Shown: positions 12,656-24,935, counted from the stretch's first letter. The stretch: 64,000 nt of DNA from Sweltsa coloradensis (GCA_024449915.1 JAMZAV010000068.1:620001-684000); one strand, 5' to 3'. Numbers and translations: made by a program. Notes: generated by a model not told the origin, from the sequence alone.

Positions 12656-13799
12656 TGTGAGTTGAATTGTAAATTATTGCTAGTAGAAGGGCGAAAACGC
12701 ATGTCAATCGTACGTATAGTTTTCGGTTTCTATCGTCTAAACGCACACACAAACGGACGGACAGAAAAGTGATGACTATAGGGGAGTTTTGCTATGTCAT
12801 TAAATTTGTTGTGGTCATAAAAACAATGTTAAGTGATCCGTTAAGTACTTATAAACAAACCTAAAAGAAAAAAAACACGTCACAAAACTAAAGGTTGCGT
12901 ATTTTCAAGACACACTTCCAGACCCTTTTCAAGCATTTGCTACTCATTATTTTTTATGACCGTATTCCAAGTGAGTTTATCAGTGACATTTTATAATACA
13001 ATATTGTACAACAAGGGTAATATTGCCTTCTTATTTATACGTAAAATCATCGTCCATGAGACCTTGTCTTCTACACGTATCACGCTCATTGATCAACATG
13101 CCAGCCTGGTGAGCACGGTTGATTACGCGTTGCCCTAATGAACCGTGACTTCTCAACTCTGGCTCACATCGTGTAGATAATACGAATGTCACGTGCACTT
13201 TTATCATCTCGTACATCACCTACACATTGGTTTTATTAGCTTTTTGCATAAACATGAGACGATTATCCGAATTATCGTCGCTAAAGTGACGCCATTAAAG
13301 TGTTCCAAGATAAAATGAAAGGTCACACAAAGGAAATGGCGCATATATGTCAGTTTCTAGGTTCTAAATTGTAACATTAAACTTATAGGGTAGTTTTTTT
13401 AAGTTCTTGTTTGTTTGCAGATGAAGTTTCAATACGTTGGCTACATTTAATAAATATAATATTATCCTTGGTTTGAAAATTGCGGAGTTTATGATTTAAA
13501 GTGCTCTCTCGTGTTAATTCCTTGAACTTTTATGGGCACAATTATTTATATTTCCCCAAAAAACAAATTAACACGCATTTCCATTTTAATTTTAAAAACA
13601 ATTGTTAACTGTCTGAAGTTTAAACTTGACTAAATCCCGGTATAATTTATCACTTAAAGTGAAGTACAGTGCCACAAAGTTAGGTGGTAAAATATAAAGG
13701 ATTGCTGTAGATGTCAAGTAAGCTTTACGAAAACAGTGGCGTGTATGAAATAGAAATATATTATTGTGGTAAATGTGGCGAAGACGAGGGTCTCATGAC
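12656..13799. other. No recognisable gene
   Basis: Nothing supported. A 54-codon ATG frame starting at 13711 contains two cysteine pairs but is discussed among the rejected items. Confidence 0.4.
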
Positions 13800-13990
13800 A
13801 GTAGAATGTGGAGCCCTTGAGTCTCTTATCGCAATGTCCAGCTGGGGAAGATGGCTCAGAACTACCCCGCCCTAAGGGGTGGCCAGGACGGGCCGAGGTC
13901 AGGGGTGACCAAGATAGAGGCGAGGTCAGGAGTGAACGTCGGGACAGTGGTGACTATCATAGAGCAGAATCAGCAGGTCTACCTTACATT
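13800..13990. other. Small GC-rich patch with internal direct repeat
   Basis: A locally GC-rich segment in AT-rich surroundings. It carries the near-repeat CGAGGTCAGGGGTGACC and CGAGGTCAGGAGTGAACG about 30 bp apart. A 68-codon plus-strand frame covers it with no recognisable domain. It could be a repeat fragment, a regulatory patch or an exon remnant. Confidence 0.3.
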
Positions 13991-16377
13991 GGGTGGACTG
14001 TAACTGTAATATGATCGACCTAATATTTCAAATAAATTCATAGCTAAAGTCTACATCAGTCAGTGAAACAGAATGGGAGTTACATTTTAAAGCGTACATA
14101 GCTTACAATCTTACAATCTTAGATGGTTAGGAACGACGTTAAGAATGAACATTTTCCTAAGAAAACTATATGTTAATTAAAATTGTTGCACAATAAGATT
14201 TCTACAAAATATACACAGTTATCAATTACCATTAGGACTATACATAAATGCAATGCATCCTATGGTTATCATGAAAACACTAACGAGCTGTATTTATTTA
14301 CTTCGTAGTAAGTAAGTAAGTAAGTAAGTAAATAAATCATGTTTCTTTAGCAGATACTATTACATAAATTGATTGGTACAGTCAAAGGTACATTGAACAA
14401 CCATATTTAAAAAAATATATTAGTTTAATTAGTCTTAAAATACTCATCACATTTGCGTTTAAACAAATTTACATTATTTACTTTTTATTTTTTATGTAAT
14501 ATTTAAAAGTGAAATATGAATAAAATCATTACGATATTACTAACGCTAACACGTTATTTAACAGTGCATAAGAATGATACGATTTGTCGATTTGAAATAA
14601 GGACTCATTAATTATTAATGTCTTACAATTTGTCATTGTCTTCCACATGTAAAGCAACACATGAGCATGATTTTATTTCTCAAAGGTCTTCAACGAAGTG
14701 CATGATGTGATTGAAATATTTATGAGGAAATCAAATTTATCGGAATCAGTTAAGGTTCTATGGGCGTGCCATTGTTTCAATGAAAGAAACGTGCCTAACA
14801 AACTCCAAGACGTTCGACTGTTTGGTAGCTCCATTATTTTATAACCTAGTCAAACCATCCACGGAAAAAATAACCTCATTATTTTCGCATCGATAAATCT
14901 AAATAATGACGAAACAACATTCTCAGCTTCTCAGCACGGCGTATTCTTCTGACTTAGTTTAGTTTGGATTGAGAGATACGTGACAAGCTGTGTATAGAAA
15001 ACTCAAAGGACAACTTCGCCCTCGTAACTTGACCTTGACGTTTGACCTTTAAACCAGAACTTTTAATCCTAGAGTCGTTTTAGTACTGTTCTGCATTTGC
15101 ATCCTTCTTTGTTAAATGCATTATTTATGCAAAGCAAGTACATCTCATATCCCGTAATATCTATTTTACGTGTTCCAATCTTCGTATTTCCAGACTATAA
15201 TGCTAGCTTTTACCTCTCAAAAAGGGTTAATACGCTCCAAAGGGCATTTCGCGTTTACTACAAGACGATTGTGAAACGGTTCATTCCAAGAACATTCCTA
15301 GGATATTTTATGTATGGCAGTAGCATGTAATTTTGTGGTGGGTACAACTCATAGTTAACCTATGCCTTTTTCTTTGTATATCACGCTTTTAAATGACTTA
15401 CATACACCTTTGAAACGAATAATATCTTGTTGCTCGAACTTACGTTAAAAAATCTTACGTTTGTTATCAGAGATATATTAATGAGATTTTCGTGTAGAGA
15501 GAATCAACATTTTAATGCTGTTCTCTCAAATATGACATAATTTATATGAGTTAACGTGAAAATAGCATTTTGTGAATAGATGCTACAGAGCGCTATTTTT
15601 TCAGTTAAAACGAAGGTTTTCCTGCCTTATTTTATGTTATTTTATATAGTGCCTATAATTTGTTTTACACAATTTTATTCAGTTTATAATAATTCAACCA
15701 TGAAAACATAATTTCAAAATAAAAATATGAAAAATCTTCATACATATAAGCTTTTGAAGGTTGTCAAAAAAATAGATGCTACAAAACGCTACAAAATACT
15801 ACTTGAAAATGCTATATGCACGTAACTCTAGTAACAATTCTTTCTCATATATTTAATACCTCATCACCCACATCACTATGAATTATGTAATGTTAAATTA
15901 ATTTCCTTGTTATATATCGTCGATACCTACTCGGGGACTTTTAATTCGAGAAGGAATTATCGCAACTCAAACTACATACATTGCAATTGGCTATTATCAA
16001 TAATGAAAAACAGCGAGCCGCGGACAAATTCAGAATGTATTCAATAAATTGGTTCACTCGTGATGCTCAGTGCAATACTGCATTGTTAACAAATAGTCTG
16101 AAAAGTGGTATAGTAGTAACTCGTTGAACAAATTGTAGTCGATAAGAATACGGTGTCCTAGTTGTTCGCTGCTCGCTCGTTCCCCCTGTGAGTTGCAGTG
16201 CATGCTTCAGGGAAGAAACATAATCTCAGGAGTGTATAGGGATTTTGTGACTTTCATTACTTATTTTCCAAGGATTTTATGATCCGTACGTTCCAGATCA
16301 AGTCATTTTAAAATAGTATTTCATCCAAAAAGATTTATTTTTACATTTGGTGAGAATACGTCTACCCTGATGAAATA
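13991..16377. other. No gene; short TAAG microsatellite
   Basis: A (TAAG)n tract lies at about 14308-14331. Otherwise nothing was recognised; the 77-codon frame at 15097-15330 has no motif. Confidence 0.45.
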
Positions 16378-16769
16378 GGTTACATGGAAACTATTATCAT
16401 CAATTGGATGAGCGAATATAATACTGTTTACTTTTTAAAATACTATTTTCATCACAATGGTGGTAATCAAAGTTGCAAAACATTTTTTCCTCCTACCACT
16501 CAACTCTCTACCGCAGCAGTGATAAATTTTTGAAACCAATAACTACATTCGTGATATTAAGAGTCTACCCATCGGTTACATGGAAACTATTATCATCAAT
16601 TGGATGAGCGAATATAATACTGTTTACTTTTTAAAATACTATTTACATCACAATGGTGGTAATCAAAGTTGCATAACATTTTTTCCTCCTACCACTCAAC
16701 TCTCTACCGCAGCAGTGATAAATTTTTGAAACCAATAACTATATTCGTGATATTAAGAGTCTACCCATC
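16378..16769 (+). repeat. 196-bp tandem duplication (two units)
   Basis: Unit 1 spans 16378-16573 and unit 2 16574-16769, head to tail with no spacer. I count only three substitutions between them, so the duplication is recent. The unit contains TTGGATGAGCGAATATAA, whose GGATGAGCGA resembles the end of the TIR family elsewhere in the window, but it has no inverted partner here. No coding content is evident. Confidence 0.9.
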
Positions 16770-16960
16770 CAGTCACAAAGGATTTTCAGTGAGTAAACTA
16801 TAATTAAAAGCGAACCGAGACAACCCTGTCTGCACATGCATCGCCGACGAGCAAATAATGGCCAACCATTGATTGGTATTTGAAACGGGAAATAGTGAAC
16901 AAAATGGTTGGACATGATTCAGCACGCGAGAAGCTAGAAACGACTAAAATTATTCGGAAA

Positions 16961-17053
16961 TATTTCTCGTTTTGGATAGTCGGGAAACACTCCCGTACGT
17001 AGAATTGTTAAAATTTAATACGAAATGGAAATTAAAAAATCCATCCTGATCGG
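16961..17053 (-). repeat. SINE body fragment, minus strand
   Basis: Reverse-complemented, this reads GATCAGGATGGATTTTTTAA, then TATTAAATTTTAACAATTC, then the family signature TACGGGAGTGTTTCCCGACT and AAACGAGAAATA. The tRNA-like head is absent, so the copy is truncated. Confidence 0.7.
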
Positions 17054-17879
17054 AACTGTTTAACAACTTAAACTCAAAAATTTGAAATTACATGAATTTG
17101 TGATAACTTTTGAATTCTTGTTTATTCTCATATTATGACTTTCATTTTCCATAATATTGTATATTAACCATATATTATTACATCTATGCACAGTGAGACA
17201 ACCCATCTTTTTATTGTGTGTATTTTTCGACAACCAAATTTAGTTGATGTAGTAGTACAAGTCTATTTTTAAAACAAAGCTCTGTTTTTACATAAAGTTT
17301 GTCTTAAAGACAAAGAATAACAAATATTAATTAATTTGCATAAATAAAAATTACATTTAACAATAAGCAAATTTGTTACATAGTATGAAAAAATGAAATG
17401 AAGTGAAAAATGAAGTGTGAAGTATGATTTGTGAAGTATAAAAATAACAAATATTGAAATCGCACAATGAGATACCAATTTCCAGATCTCTTTGCAGAGC
17501 GTTGTACTACGCTACAAATTACGAGTGTGTAGATGTCATCCTTCTGAATGAGGCGGTGGGGCAATGAGTAGACCGAACAATAAAGAATAATAACCCTTTT
17601 CAGTACATAATTTTAATTCATTCTTCACAAATAAGATCAATCTATCTATTTTACTCCCTACCACTTTCGTAGAGTTCATCATTTTTCTTCTTTTAATTAT
17701 AAATATTGGACACAGAATTAGACTAAATGGAATATTTTATATTAAATGTGTTAATATGTGCACGTAGTTACTTGTGTTCCGGACTGCACAAATTCTATCG
17801 CAGACTATAACGGTAGCTACTAAGACAATCCATAATTCTACACTTTGTGGTAATGGGACATAATTCCTCTGCCATCCGT
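17054..17879. other. AT-rich DNA without recognisable gene
   Basis: Nothing recognised in either strand. Confidence 0.45.
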
Positions 17880-18260
17880 GTGAGGGGGTTTTGCGCTACA
17901 TTTGGCAACCTAGGGCTGTCCCACGCACGCACGAACGCAAGACCAAAGAAGGGACATTCAACAGAGACGCATTATAGAGCTTAGCACATGGCTAGGGGTG
18001 ATGATGTCAAGTTGGTTCTTGACCCACGACGAAGCTAGCCGCAAAAACATCGTTATCAACTGCTCGAGATGTCATCAGCGGCCGAAAGGGTGGGCTAATG
18101 GGAGACATATGAAATACGTGCTTATTGCTTCGAAGAGTCGCGCGGTGGCTGGCTGGATATCGACGGAGAGATAATCACTCTGTATTCGACTGGCCGGGAG
18201 GCACGAGGAGTGCGAGGCGTGAGGGAGAAAACTCGAGATCGTGGTCGTCATACGCTCGCC
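17880..18260. other. GC-richer block of unknown nature
   Basis: Markedly richer in GC and CpG than its flanks, with no long reading frame or recognised repeat. It could be a conserved regulatory segment, a promoter-proximal region or an old repeat. The sequence just after it, about 18300-18350, resembles the repeat tail near 54540-54590 (shared ACTGAAAATCAGTT and GAGTG...AGTCT). Confidence 0.3.
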
Positions 18261-20177
18261 ATCATCAAAATGTTAACAGTTGAAGAACAAGTTTATATTG
18301 AAATTGAAACCCTTTACTGAAAATCAGTTTTCTGACCGAGTGAGTACAGTCTAAACACAATTTTATGCATATGATTTACCTTTACCTTACTTATTTTATA
18401 ATTGTTCTATCCAAATAGTTTTTTATAAGCAATATATTTCTTTGGTATTTAATATCTTTACAGTAAACAACTACGATATTACTAGAAGGAAAATTTTATT
18501 CTTTGTAAGAGTGTTTTTAAGAAACATTGTTATATTTTTCACTTCGTTTCATTTTTTCATAACCTGTAACCCATTTAACTTATTGCTAAATGTAATTTGT
18601 TTATTGTAAATTAATTTAAATTATTGTTATTATGTGTCTTAAGTCAACCTTAGTTTCAAAGCAGAGCTTTGTTTTATAAAATAAAGTTGTACTACTAAAA
18701 AATAAAGCATGTTCCAAATTTTAAACATTCTTTATGTGGAGCCTCTCTGATGTTACCCGTTACTTAAGATTAAGTTCAACAGAGGATTGGCCGTATTTAA
18801 CAGGAGTCAGGCTTGAATTCCCGTGTTTTTCTTTAGAGACCAATATCTTCTGATCTAATATAGATACAATTACGAGTTTACCTTCAAAAGAAAGCTCAAT
18901 CTTTTGTTATCAATAATAAACATAATACGCATAGCTTAATCTGATACTTACCTTGAAATTTGAGATTTGTCAAACACCTGAAAAAGACGCTCTTCCATGA
19001 TATTATCAAAACTACTTAGAATTTTGAAATAATTTTTGCTGGTTCTAGAAGGAAAAACAAATTAACGTGTTTTGCTGAAGACAAGCTTGAAAAAAATCGA
19101 ATTTTTACCCAAAATTTCGAAAATTGTGATATATGAAGTACCACTTTAAATATGAACAAAACTACAATTTTGTTTCCACACAAACCTAGATAAAGCATCT
19201 ACCTATCCATTGCACTAGTTACATTTGAAAAATAATTAACGGTTATTACGTAGTAATGGAAAGACGGTCCTGGTTTTGTGCAAGACCGGCACAACTGCAT
19301 TTCCATCACCGACACCCGTCGAGTCGTAAATTACCACCCCTCCTTTGCCTTCGAGTGAGCGGTGTCGTGTGAACATCCGAGCGCGCAACTTGAGCGAGTG
19401 TGACCTTGCATTTGCAATGCAACCTCCCGACACTGAGTCAGAGTTTAGAAAGACACAAAGCTTCCGAGCTGTTACATTGAATTACAAACATTTATACTAT
19501 ACAAGATAATTTATGCAAATGTAGATTATTTTCAATCACTTATTTCTCGTCACTCAATTCTAGTGATCGGCTGATAGGCCTAATAGGAATTTTGTTTAAA
19601 TCTAAGATGAACTAAGATGAAAATGAATTGCAAAGTGAAACACTGGCAAGGCGTCTCTAAAATAAAAACTTGACTCGAATGAAGCCTTGAGCCACGCGTA
19701 TTTAGCTAATTTGCGTTGCGTACGCAATCATATTATAGTTTTGAGATGATCGAGTAAGATTGCCATGAAGCGCGTTCGAAATGTGCTTGTAGAGATTGGT
19801 GATGGATTACATGAATGTTTTGTTTGTTCCCAATGTCAATGGTGCCTGTTCCAAGTCAATTATGATATGACTTGAGACTTGAACGGCTTCACGTGCGATG
19901 TCTGCTCTAGTCTGTTAGTTTAGATAAGGAAACGCTTACAATTTATAAAAACATAATGCACTCATAAAGATGATTTTAAAGTCTGTCATTGCAAGTCAGC
20001 ATAGATAGTCTTTTATAAGGAATGGAACTGAGCGAATGTCTCTCCAAATATTATCTTTACCTTTATCTAAAATATATATCTTAGTCAAGTGATCATTATT
20101 GTGAACTTGATCTAAAATATTATAATAATGTGTGATATTATGCAGTTAGTACTTGGATAGCAATTTTCCTAATAATC
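18261..20177. other. No recognisable gene
   Basis: Nothing supported apart from the repeat-tail similarity at its left edge. A GC-richer patch at 19240-19440 crosses a 65-codon minus-strand frame without motif. Confidence 0.4.
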
Positions 20178-20252
20178 TGTCCTGAGAGTTCGAACACAGA
20201 ACATCTGGCTCTAAGTACCGTTGCTCTTGTCAATAATTTAGCTATCGGGGCC
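20178..20252 (-). repeat. tRNA-like sequence (tRNA-derived SINE or tRNA pseudogene)
   Basis: On the minus strand this reads GGCCCCGATAGCT at the 5' end (acceptor stem and start of an A-box-like D-arm), then an anticodon-arm-like CTTAGAGCC, then a B-box-like GTGTTCGAACTC. The order and spacing fit a tRNA, but the D-arm is disrupted (TAGCTAAATTATTGAC) and the stems do not pair cleanly. I judge it a SINE head or pseudogene, not a functional tRNA. Confidence 0.5.
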
Positions 20253-20690
20253 ACAAGGTGTTGATTGTTGTGTTCCATAATATTAAAAATCATACATAAC
20301 ACTTTCATGTTTGCTGTCATAACTGAAAGATCGCATGGATATATTGACATGGATTGACATGGGTATTGAATATAGGCCTAACAAATAGTAGAGATGTTAG
20401 TTTTATGTAAATAGAAAACAATTCGAAATAAAGTTGAAATGTATGTTTTAAAAACTTAAAATCCCAAATTTACAGTAAATGCCATTTAAAGTCGCAGTCT
20501 ATGACTAATTAAGAAAGGTGATGTTGATTTCGCAATTATTGGCCAAGAAGTGCATAATATCTTACTAATTATTAAAAATCCTAAATTGGAATGTATTTGA
20601 TAAAAGATCCACTTCACGATAAATTTGTATACATACATATCAGCTGCAATAGGCAACACATCGCAAGGGCTATGTCAATTGACTCTATAT
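20253..20690. other. No recognisable gene
   Basis: Plain AT-rich DNA. At its right edge (20692-20735) begins a short segment, CTAGGAAAACGCTTAAGTCC, that recurs at 25210-25240. Confidence 0.4.
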
Positions 20691-20730
20691 TCAGGTAACT
20701 AGGAAAACGCTTAAGTCCCGCCGCGTTGTT

Positions 20731-21200
20731 GGATGAGCGTAATTGGTGCGTTGAGCTGCTATGTGTTATGCGGAATTTTCTGTTCTGTGAAAAAATCATT
20801 ACTAAGTTGAATATTTTTTAAAAATTAATTTAAATTAAATAAAAAATAAAATTTAATTTGTAATTTTTTTAATTAATCGTAATTTTAAAAAAAAATCGTA
20901 AAATTTCGATTTTCATAAGAAATAATTATTCGATTGTGCTCAAATTTCACACGAATATATAAATTCAAAACATTAAGGTTCTGTGAAAAAATCATTACAA
21001 TTGGATAAAGCATGTAGGTGTTATAAGCTGAAGATTTTTTTTTTTCGAAAAAAATCGTAAAATTGTGATTTTCATAAGAAATAATTTTCCGATTGCGCTC
21101 AAAAACGTGGCAGTTCTAAGTTCAGAGATTTCGAAGGCCTCCATAAAATGTCATCGTAATTGGAGTATCGGTTTAGCCGGAAAAATAAAAACAGAAAAAA

Positions 21201-21296
<96 letters not shown>

Positions 21297-21363
21297 AAAC
21301 ATTCCGGATTTTTTTCTCCAGTGTAGTGAAATGGAATCTTCGCTTCGCTCGCTACGCTCATCC
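20731..21363. mobile_element. TIR element (GGATGAGCG family), copy 2
   Basis: The right part (about 21010-21363) matches the right arm of copy 1 and ends with the same GCTACGCTCATCC. One to two of the internal ~160-bp units are present at 20780-21030 in the orientation opposite to those of copy 1. The left end begins GGATGAGCGTA but then diverges, so the left inverted repeat is lost or replaced. No coding capacity: a 128-codon frame through it is an artefact of the GAAA microsatellite. Confidence 0.65.
21203..21298 (+). repeat. (GAAA)24 microsatellite
   Basis: Twenty-four uninterrupted GAAA units lie inside TIR element copy 2. At the same place in copy 1 (about 2320-2337) there are only about three to four units, so the tract grew from a seed that is part of the element. 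Confidence 0.97.
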
Positions 21364-22074
21364 AACTAAGATGGTATTACCATTTATGAAACGTCATTAT
21401 TATTTATGTACTCCATTCAGTGTACCTATCAAAGTAAAAAATACTTTCTAAAGTTTTACTTTAATAAACCCTGAAGCTGCAGGCACGAGGTGTAGATAAA
21501 GACTAAAGAGGATATTCTATTTTGCCAAAGTTTAACAACAAAATAATATGCAAATAGAACCCTTTTTTATTTTACACCTCCAACAATTCAATTAGGTACC
21601 TTGCCGATCATCTACGGCACTTAAAATCTCAGACATAAAATCATGAATAAAACTTGCTCTCGAATCATTATGCTGACAATGTTTGACTCCCCCGCAACCC
21701 TTCATAGTTCTTGAAGAAGGTTTCACGTGGTCTATCATCGCATTACCTATTGTTTTATTACTTTTTTAAACTTTGTTTAATTATTGTTTATTGCACTTGT
21801 GTACATTCATTTACGATTGTTATTGTCTAGCTGCAAATTATGCAACTTTTGTTCACTGCTCTAGTTGTGCACGTACTCCATTTATTTTATTTAGGTCAGT
21901 ATTCTTTTGGTATTCTTATCCGGACGAAGTTCCTACGAGTTTGTATACTTTGTTTCTGTAGTTTCGACTTGCACTCTTGTACATCACCGTACAATTTCAC
22001 GTAGGTGTTGTTTCTTTTGTTTTGTTTAAACCACAGTCAAGTCTTGTTACAAGGCTCTGTGGAACGAAAACAAT
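21364..22074. other. No recognisable gene
   Basis: Nothing supported; the short open frames have no motif. Confidence 0.45.
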
Positions 22075-22255
22075 TTTATATTTAATACATTATTCACAAG
22101 TTAAAAAATCCATCCCGATCGGGGTTCGAACCCGAGTCTCACACATTCCGGGTATAGGGGCCTTAACCAATTAAATTGAATTGAATTTTATTGTATTAAA
22201 TATTAACAATTCCACCTACGGGAGTGTTTCCCGACTAACCAAATCTAGAAATAAA
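22075..22255. repeat. SINE with inverted head and body on both sides
   Basis: The left part is a minus-strand body and tRNA-like head: reverse-complemented it contains GATCGGGATGGATTTTTTAA and the B-box GGGTTCGAACCCCGATCGGG. To its right, in plus orientation, come TTGTATTAAATATTAACAAT and the tail CACCTACGGGAGTGTTTCCC. Head and tail therefore run in opposite directions. Twin priming during insertion, or two insertions back to back, could give this. Confidence 0.6.
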
Positions 22256-22408
22256 CCCTCGCTCAAACCTGCGTAAGGAAATTACATTATTAATAATGTT
22301 TGTTTGGTCAGTTCAAACTACAAAGGCAACAGATATTCGTTGCAGTACTGTTCCATCCATTCAGATCTATAAACTATAATGCAACTACAATTCAGAAGTT
22401 AAATAGCT

Positions 22409-22527
22409 GCCGTCTCGGTGGTCTAGTTGGCTAAGGCGCTTCCTGGAATGTGGGAGACTCGGGTTCAATCCCCGATCGGGATGGATTTTGTAACTTCTGA
22501 ATTGTATTAAATATTAACAATACCACC
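22409..22527 (+). repeat. tRNA-derived SINE, best-preserved head
   Basis: Begins GCCGTCTCGGTGG, followed by an A-box-like GGTCTAGTTGGCTAAGGCGC, CCTGGAATGTGGGAGAC, the B-box GGGTTCAATCCCCGATCGGG, then ATGGATTTTGTAACTTCTG and ATTGTATTAAATATTAACAA. The family tail is missing here but appears at 22739 after an inserted block, so this copy is split. A 14-nt inverted piece of the body (ACAATTCAGAAGTT) lies just upstream at about 22387. The broken stems argue against a working tRNA gene. Confidence 0.75.
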
Positions 22528-22738
22528 GTTTTTTGGTTTATTTGGATTAAAGACGCGTCAACCGTTAGGTCATAATGCACCAATCTAGCCTAAGGGGGGT
22601 GGGGAGGAGGAGCCCATGCTGGTCAGAACCAGCCACGGGTAAGGGGAGGAAGGGGGGTTTCTCACGTCGTGGTCGTCATCGTCTTTGTCATCGTTCGTTG
22701 TGTCATTGTCATCGTCGCCGGGGGGTCGTCAAGGGAAT
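22528..22738 (+). mobile_element. 211-bp insertion splitting the SINE, with CCACC duplication
   Basis: The SINE body stops at CCACC (22523-22527) and resumes with CCACCTACAGGAGTG (22739 on), so the same five bases flank the block as a candidate target-site duplication. The insert is G-rich and includes GCTGGTCAGAACCAGCCAC (an inverted repeat around CAGAA) and a GTCGTCATCGTC-type tract. A relative lies at about 24740-24935. A 64-codon frame through it has no known domain. Confidence 0.5.
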
Positions 22739-22784
22739 CCACCTACAGGAGTGTTTCCCGACCAACTAAATCGAGAAATGAAGA
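22739..22784 (+). repeat. SINE tail, continuation after insertion
   Basis: CCACCTACAGGAGTG, TTTCCCGACC and AACTAAATCGAGAAATGAA match the tail of the other copies (6378, 22200, 31921). Confidence 0.7.
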
Positions 22785-24560
22785 CAATTTAGTCTGTAGA
22801 ATTATAGTATAACAATTTATTAATAGATTTTCGTATTATTGTAAAATGGTATATGGCCAAGAGTACAACACTGGCATACAAATCTATAATTTCACAAAAA
22901 ATAATTTACAAGTTCACATAGCCACAACACGGCTTCACTATGCGATGTAATAAGTTCAGTAAATAATTAATAAGTAAGGAGGATACCACATAATAGAAAT
23001 TATAACTGTGATGCTGCAAATAAGATTATTGGTTCTTCATTCGTATTTGTTTCGAGTGGTGGAGTGGTAGAAATTCGAGGCCACACAAGGCCGTCGCGTC
23101 GTCCTAGCGTAAGCGGACTGCACGTGCACTCCGCTGGACTGGAGTGAGGCGGGCTGTCACAGGAGGGGAAATGTTTTGGATAAAAATGGCATATAGGAAA
23201 AAATTGCACTATCGTGGCGCGCTCTTGCGGATCTGCATCATATTGAAGCCCCCTATGTCCTATCCTTAAGATTAAGTCCTGGAAAAACAGCTTTCATTGG
23301 CAATCGAACTCGAGGTTTTTCGTATTTGAAAAGAAATAAAACCACAGTGACAAACTATGAACACAAAAGATTTCATATACTTTTATTAAAAGAATCTAGC
23401 AAACAATTCCTAGTTTGTTGAAAAAAATCAATGCAGCATTATATCGTTGAGTGGTATTGATTCAAGCTTAGAATCTTACAGTAGTATAGCAACTTAGAAT
23501 GGGAGGAATTGGTTCTGTGTTAAAACAAAGGCCTTCTTATATTTGCTGGGAATAGTCTGGTCTCTTCTTGATCTCTATTCCAATTCATTGTTTGAGAGGG
23601 CAACGCTCAGGACGTCTAAGGCGTGGAGTGTAAACCACTAAATAAGTCAGCGATCTGAAGTTTTTGGAAAAGTTTGAAGAAATTTCAGGAACCATTCAAG
23701 AAAGTTTTAACTCCATCGTTTTAGCATTTGTCTTATTTACTTTCCAACATCCCTTTTTCCAGCTACTTTCCAAACTTTTAAAGAAAAGCTTTATTATGGG
23801 AAGCGTCAGATGGAGATATATCTTCAAATTTAGTTAGATAGACATTTTGATTTGATTCATTATGCTCGAAAATAGTACTGAACGTTTCAAATAAATATTT
23901 ATGCCAATTGATACAAAATCTAGTCTTTTATATATTTTATTTTGAAGCTAAGCGTAGTCTTAATCTAGAGTTCGAATCACAATTTGAGATTTGTGCAGCA
24001 TTAAGCACACAAAGCAAGCACTAAGCTTTTTATTTTCTTTCAAACGCTATCTTGCTACGAAAAAACTAGTCCTAAAGACGTGATTTTGTCACGTTTTGAT
24101 TTTAAAAAATAGCGAATGACTAATAGTATGTTGTATGTTCTATCAGCACAGAAAAACAGAAACAACTTTCAGTTACTCTGAAATGAATCTGGAAGCTTGC
24201 TTTAAAAAGTTAGTAGCGAGGGAGGAAGTTTCCAGACTGTCTTTATTTCCAACAACAAGACCGATTGGATCTGTCTGCTCTTAGACTCTCCACAACAAGT
24301 GGAAGTCCCAGATTCGAATCCGTGGGGTATAATTTTTTATTTCACAGTATACACAACTTTGGTTTTAGAGATCTAAGAACAAAAGGTCCAAAAGCTTCCA
24401 TCAATCTTTTGAAGACGCAACAATAACATACAGATAGTAAACATTTAATTCCAACCTAACTCACTAATAAAATGAAGAACTCAGCAGCAATACGCAACAT
24501 AAAATATAATCATTCATTGCTATTTAAATTTCAGGAAATCTGTTTAAAAAATTAATTGAA
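22785..24560. other. No recognisable gene; tRNA-like fragment at 24280-24340
   Basis: No coding feature. Around 24295-24335 a tRNA-3'-half-like piece contains CCCAGATTCGAATCCGTGGGG, without a clear D-arm. Near 23290 a minus-strand B-box-like GAGTTCGATTGCC occurs alone. Confidence 0.4.
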
Positions 24561-24584
24561 GATATTTGGTGGAGGTGCCGGGTC
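24561..24584 (+). other. tRNA-Ala primer-binding-site-like motif, copy 1
   Basis: Holds TGGTGGAGGTGCCGGGT preceded by GATATT. The 17 bases are the reverse complement of the 3' end of an animal tRNA-Ala including its CCA tail, which is the form and length of an LTR-retroelement primer-binding site. No LTR pair could be recognised around it. Confidence 0.5.
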
Positions 24585-24739
24585 CGAGGGTATAACAACA
24601 TAACAAGCTTTCGTAGTTTTTTTCTGATCTACATATTAATATTTTGAGTAGTATTAGTATTAGTGGTTTTAGGGTGCTTTAACAGCTAAGATTATTTGCG
24701 CCTCCAAGATAATACAATTTCTATAAGTGTGTGTTACCA

Positions 24740-24935
24740 CCATGTATACTTCTTTCCAAGGGGAGAAACGTAAGGGGAGACGCGGGGGAACACAAGCGGT
24801 GGAAAGGCCTGTGCTGGTCAGAACCAGCCACAAGCGTATGGGGAGGGCAGGGATTCTCCTAAGTCGTGGTCGTCTTCGTCTGTGTCATCATCCGTCCGTG
24901 TTGTCATTGTCGTCGCCGTCGAGGAGAGTCAAAGG
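24740..24935 (+). repeat. Relative of the 22.5-kb G-rich insertion
   Basis: Shares GCTGGTCAGAACCAGCCAC, a following G-rich AAG/GGG stretch, and TCGTGGTCGTC plus a GTCATTGTC...GTCGCCG series with 22590-22745, in the same orientation. An 81-codon frame covers it but contains no recognisable domain. Confidence 0.6.

Noticed and set aside
13711..13875. 54-codon ATG frame with CGKCGEDEG and a second Cys, resembling half of a zinc ribbon
   Set aside because: Only one CxxC pair plus a lone Cys, no splice context, no known family; likely chance.
21065..21451. 128-codon frame rich in Lys-Glu-Arg repeats, plus overlapping Phe-Leu-Ser frames on the other strand
   Set aside because: Translation of the GAAA microsatellite inside a transposon; not a protein gene.
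22409..22487. Possible functional tRNA gene
   Set aside because: A- and B-box strings are present, but the anticodon and acceptor stems do not pair and the same unit continues into a SINE body found at several loci.
23113..23134. 22-bp near-palindrome centred on TGCACGTGCA (an E-box CACGTG)
   Set aside because: A single site without nearby gene or other sites; expected by chance often enough.
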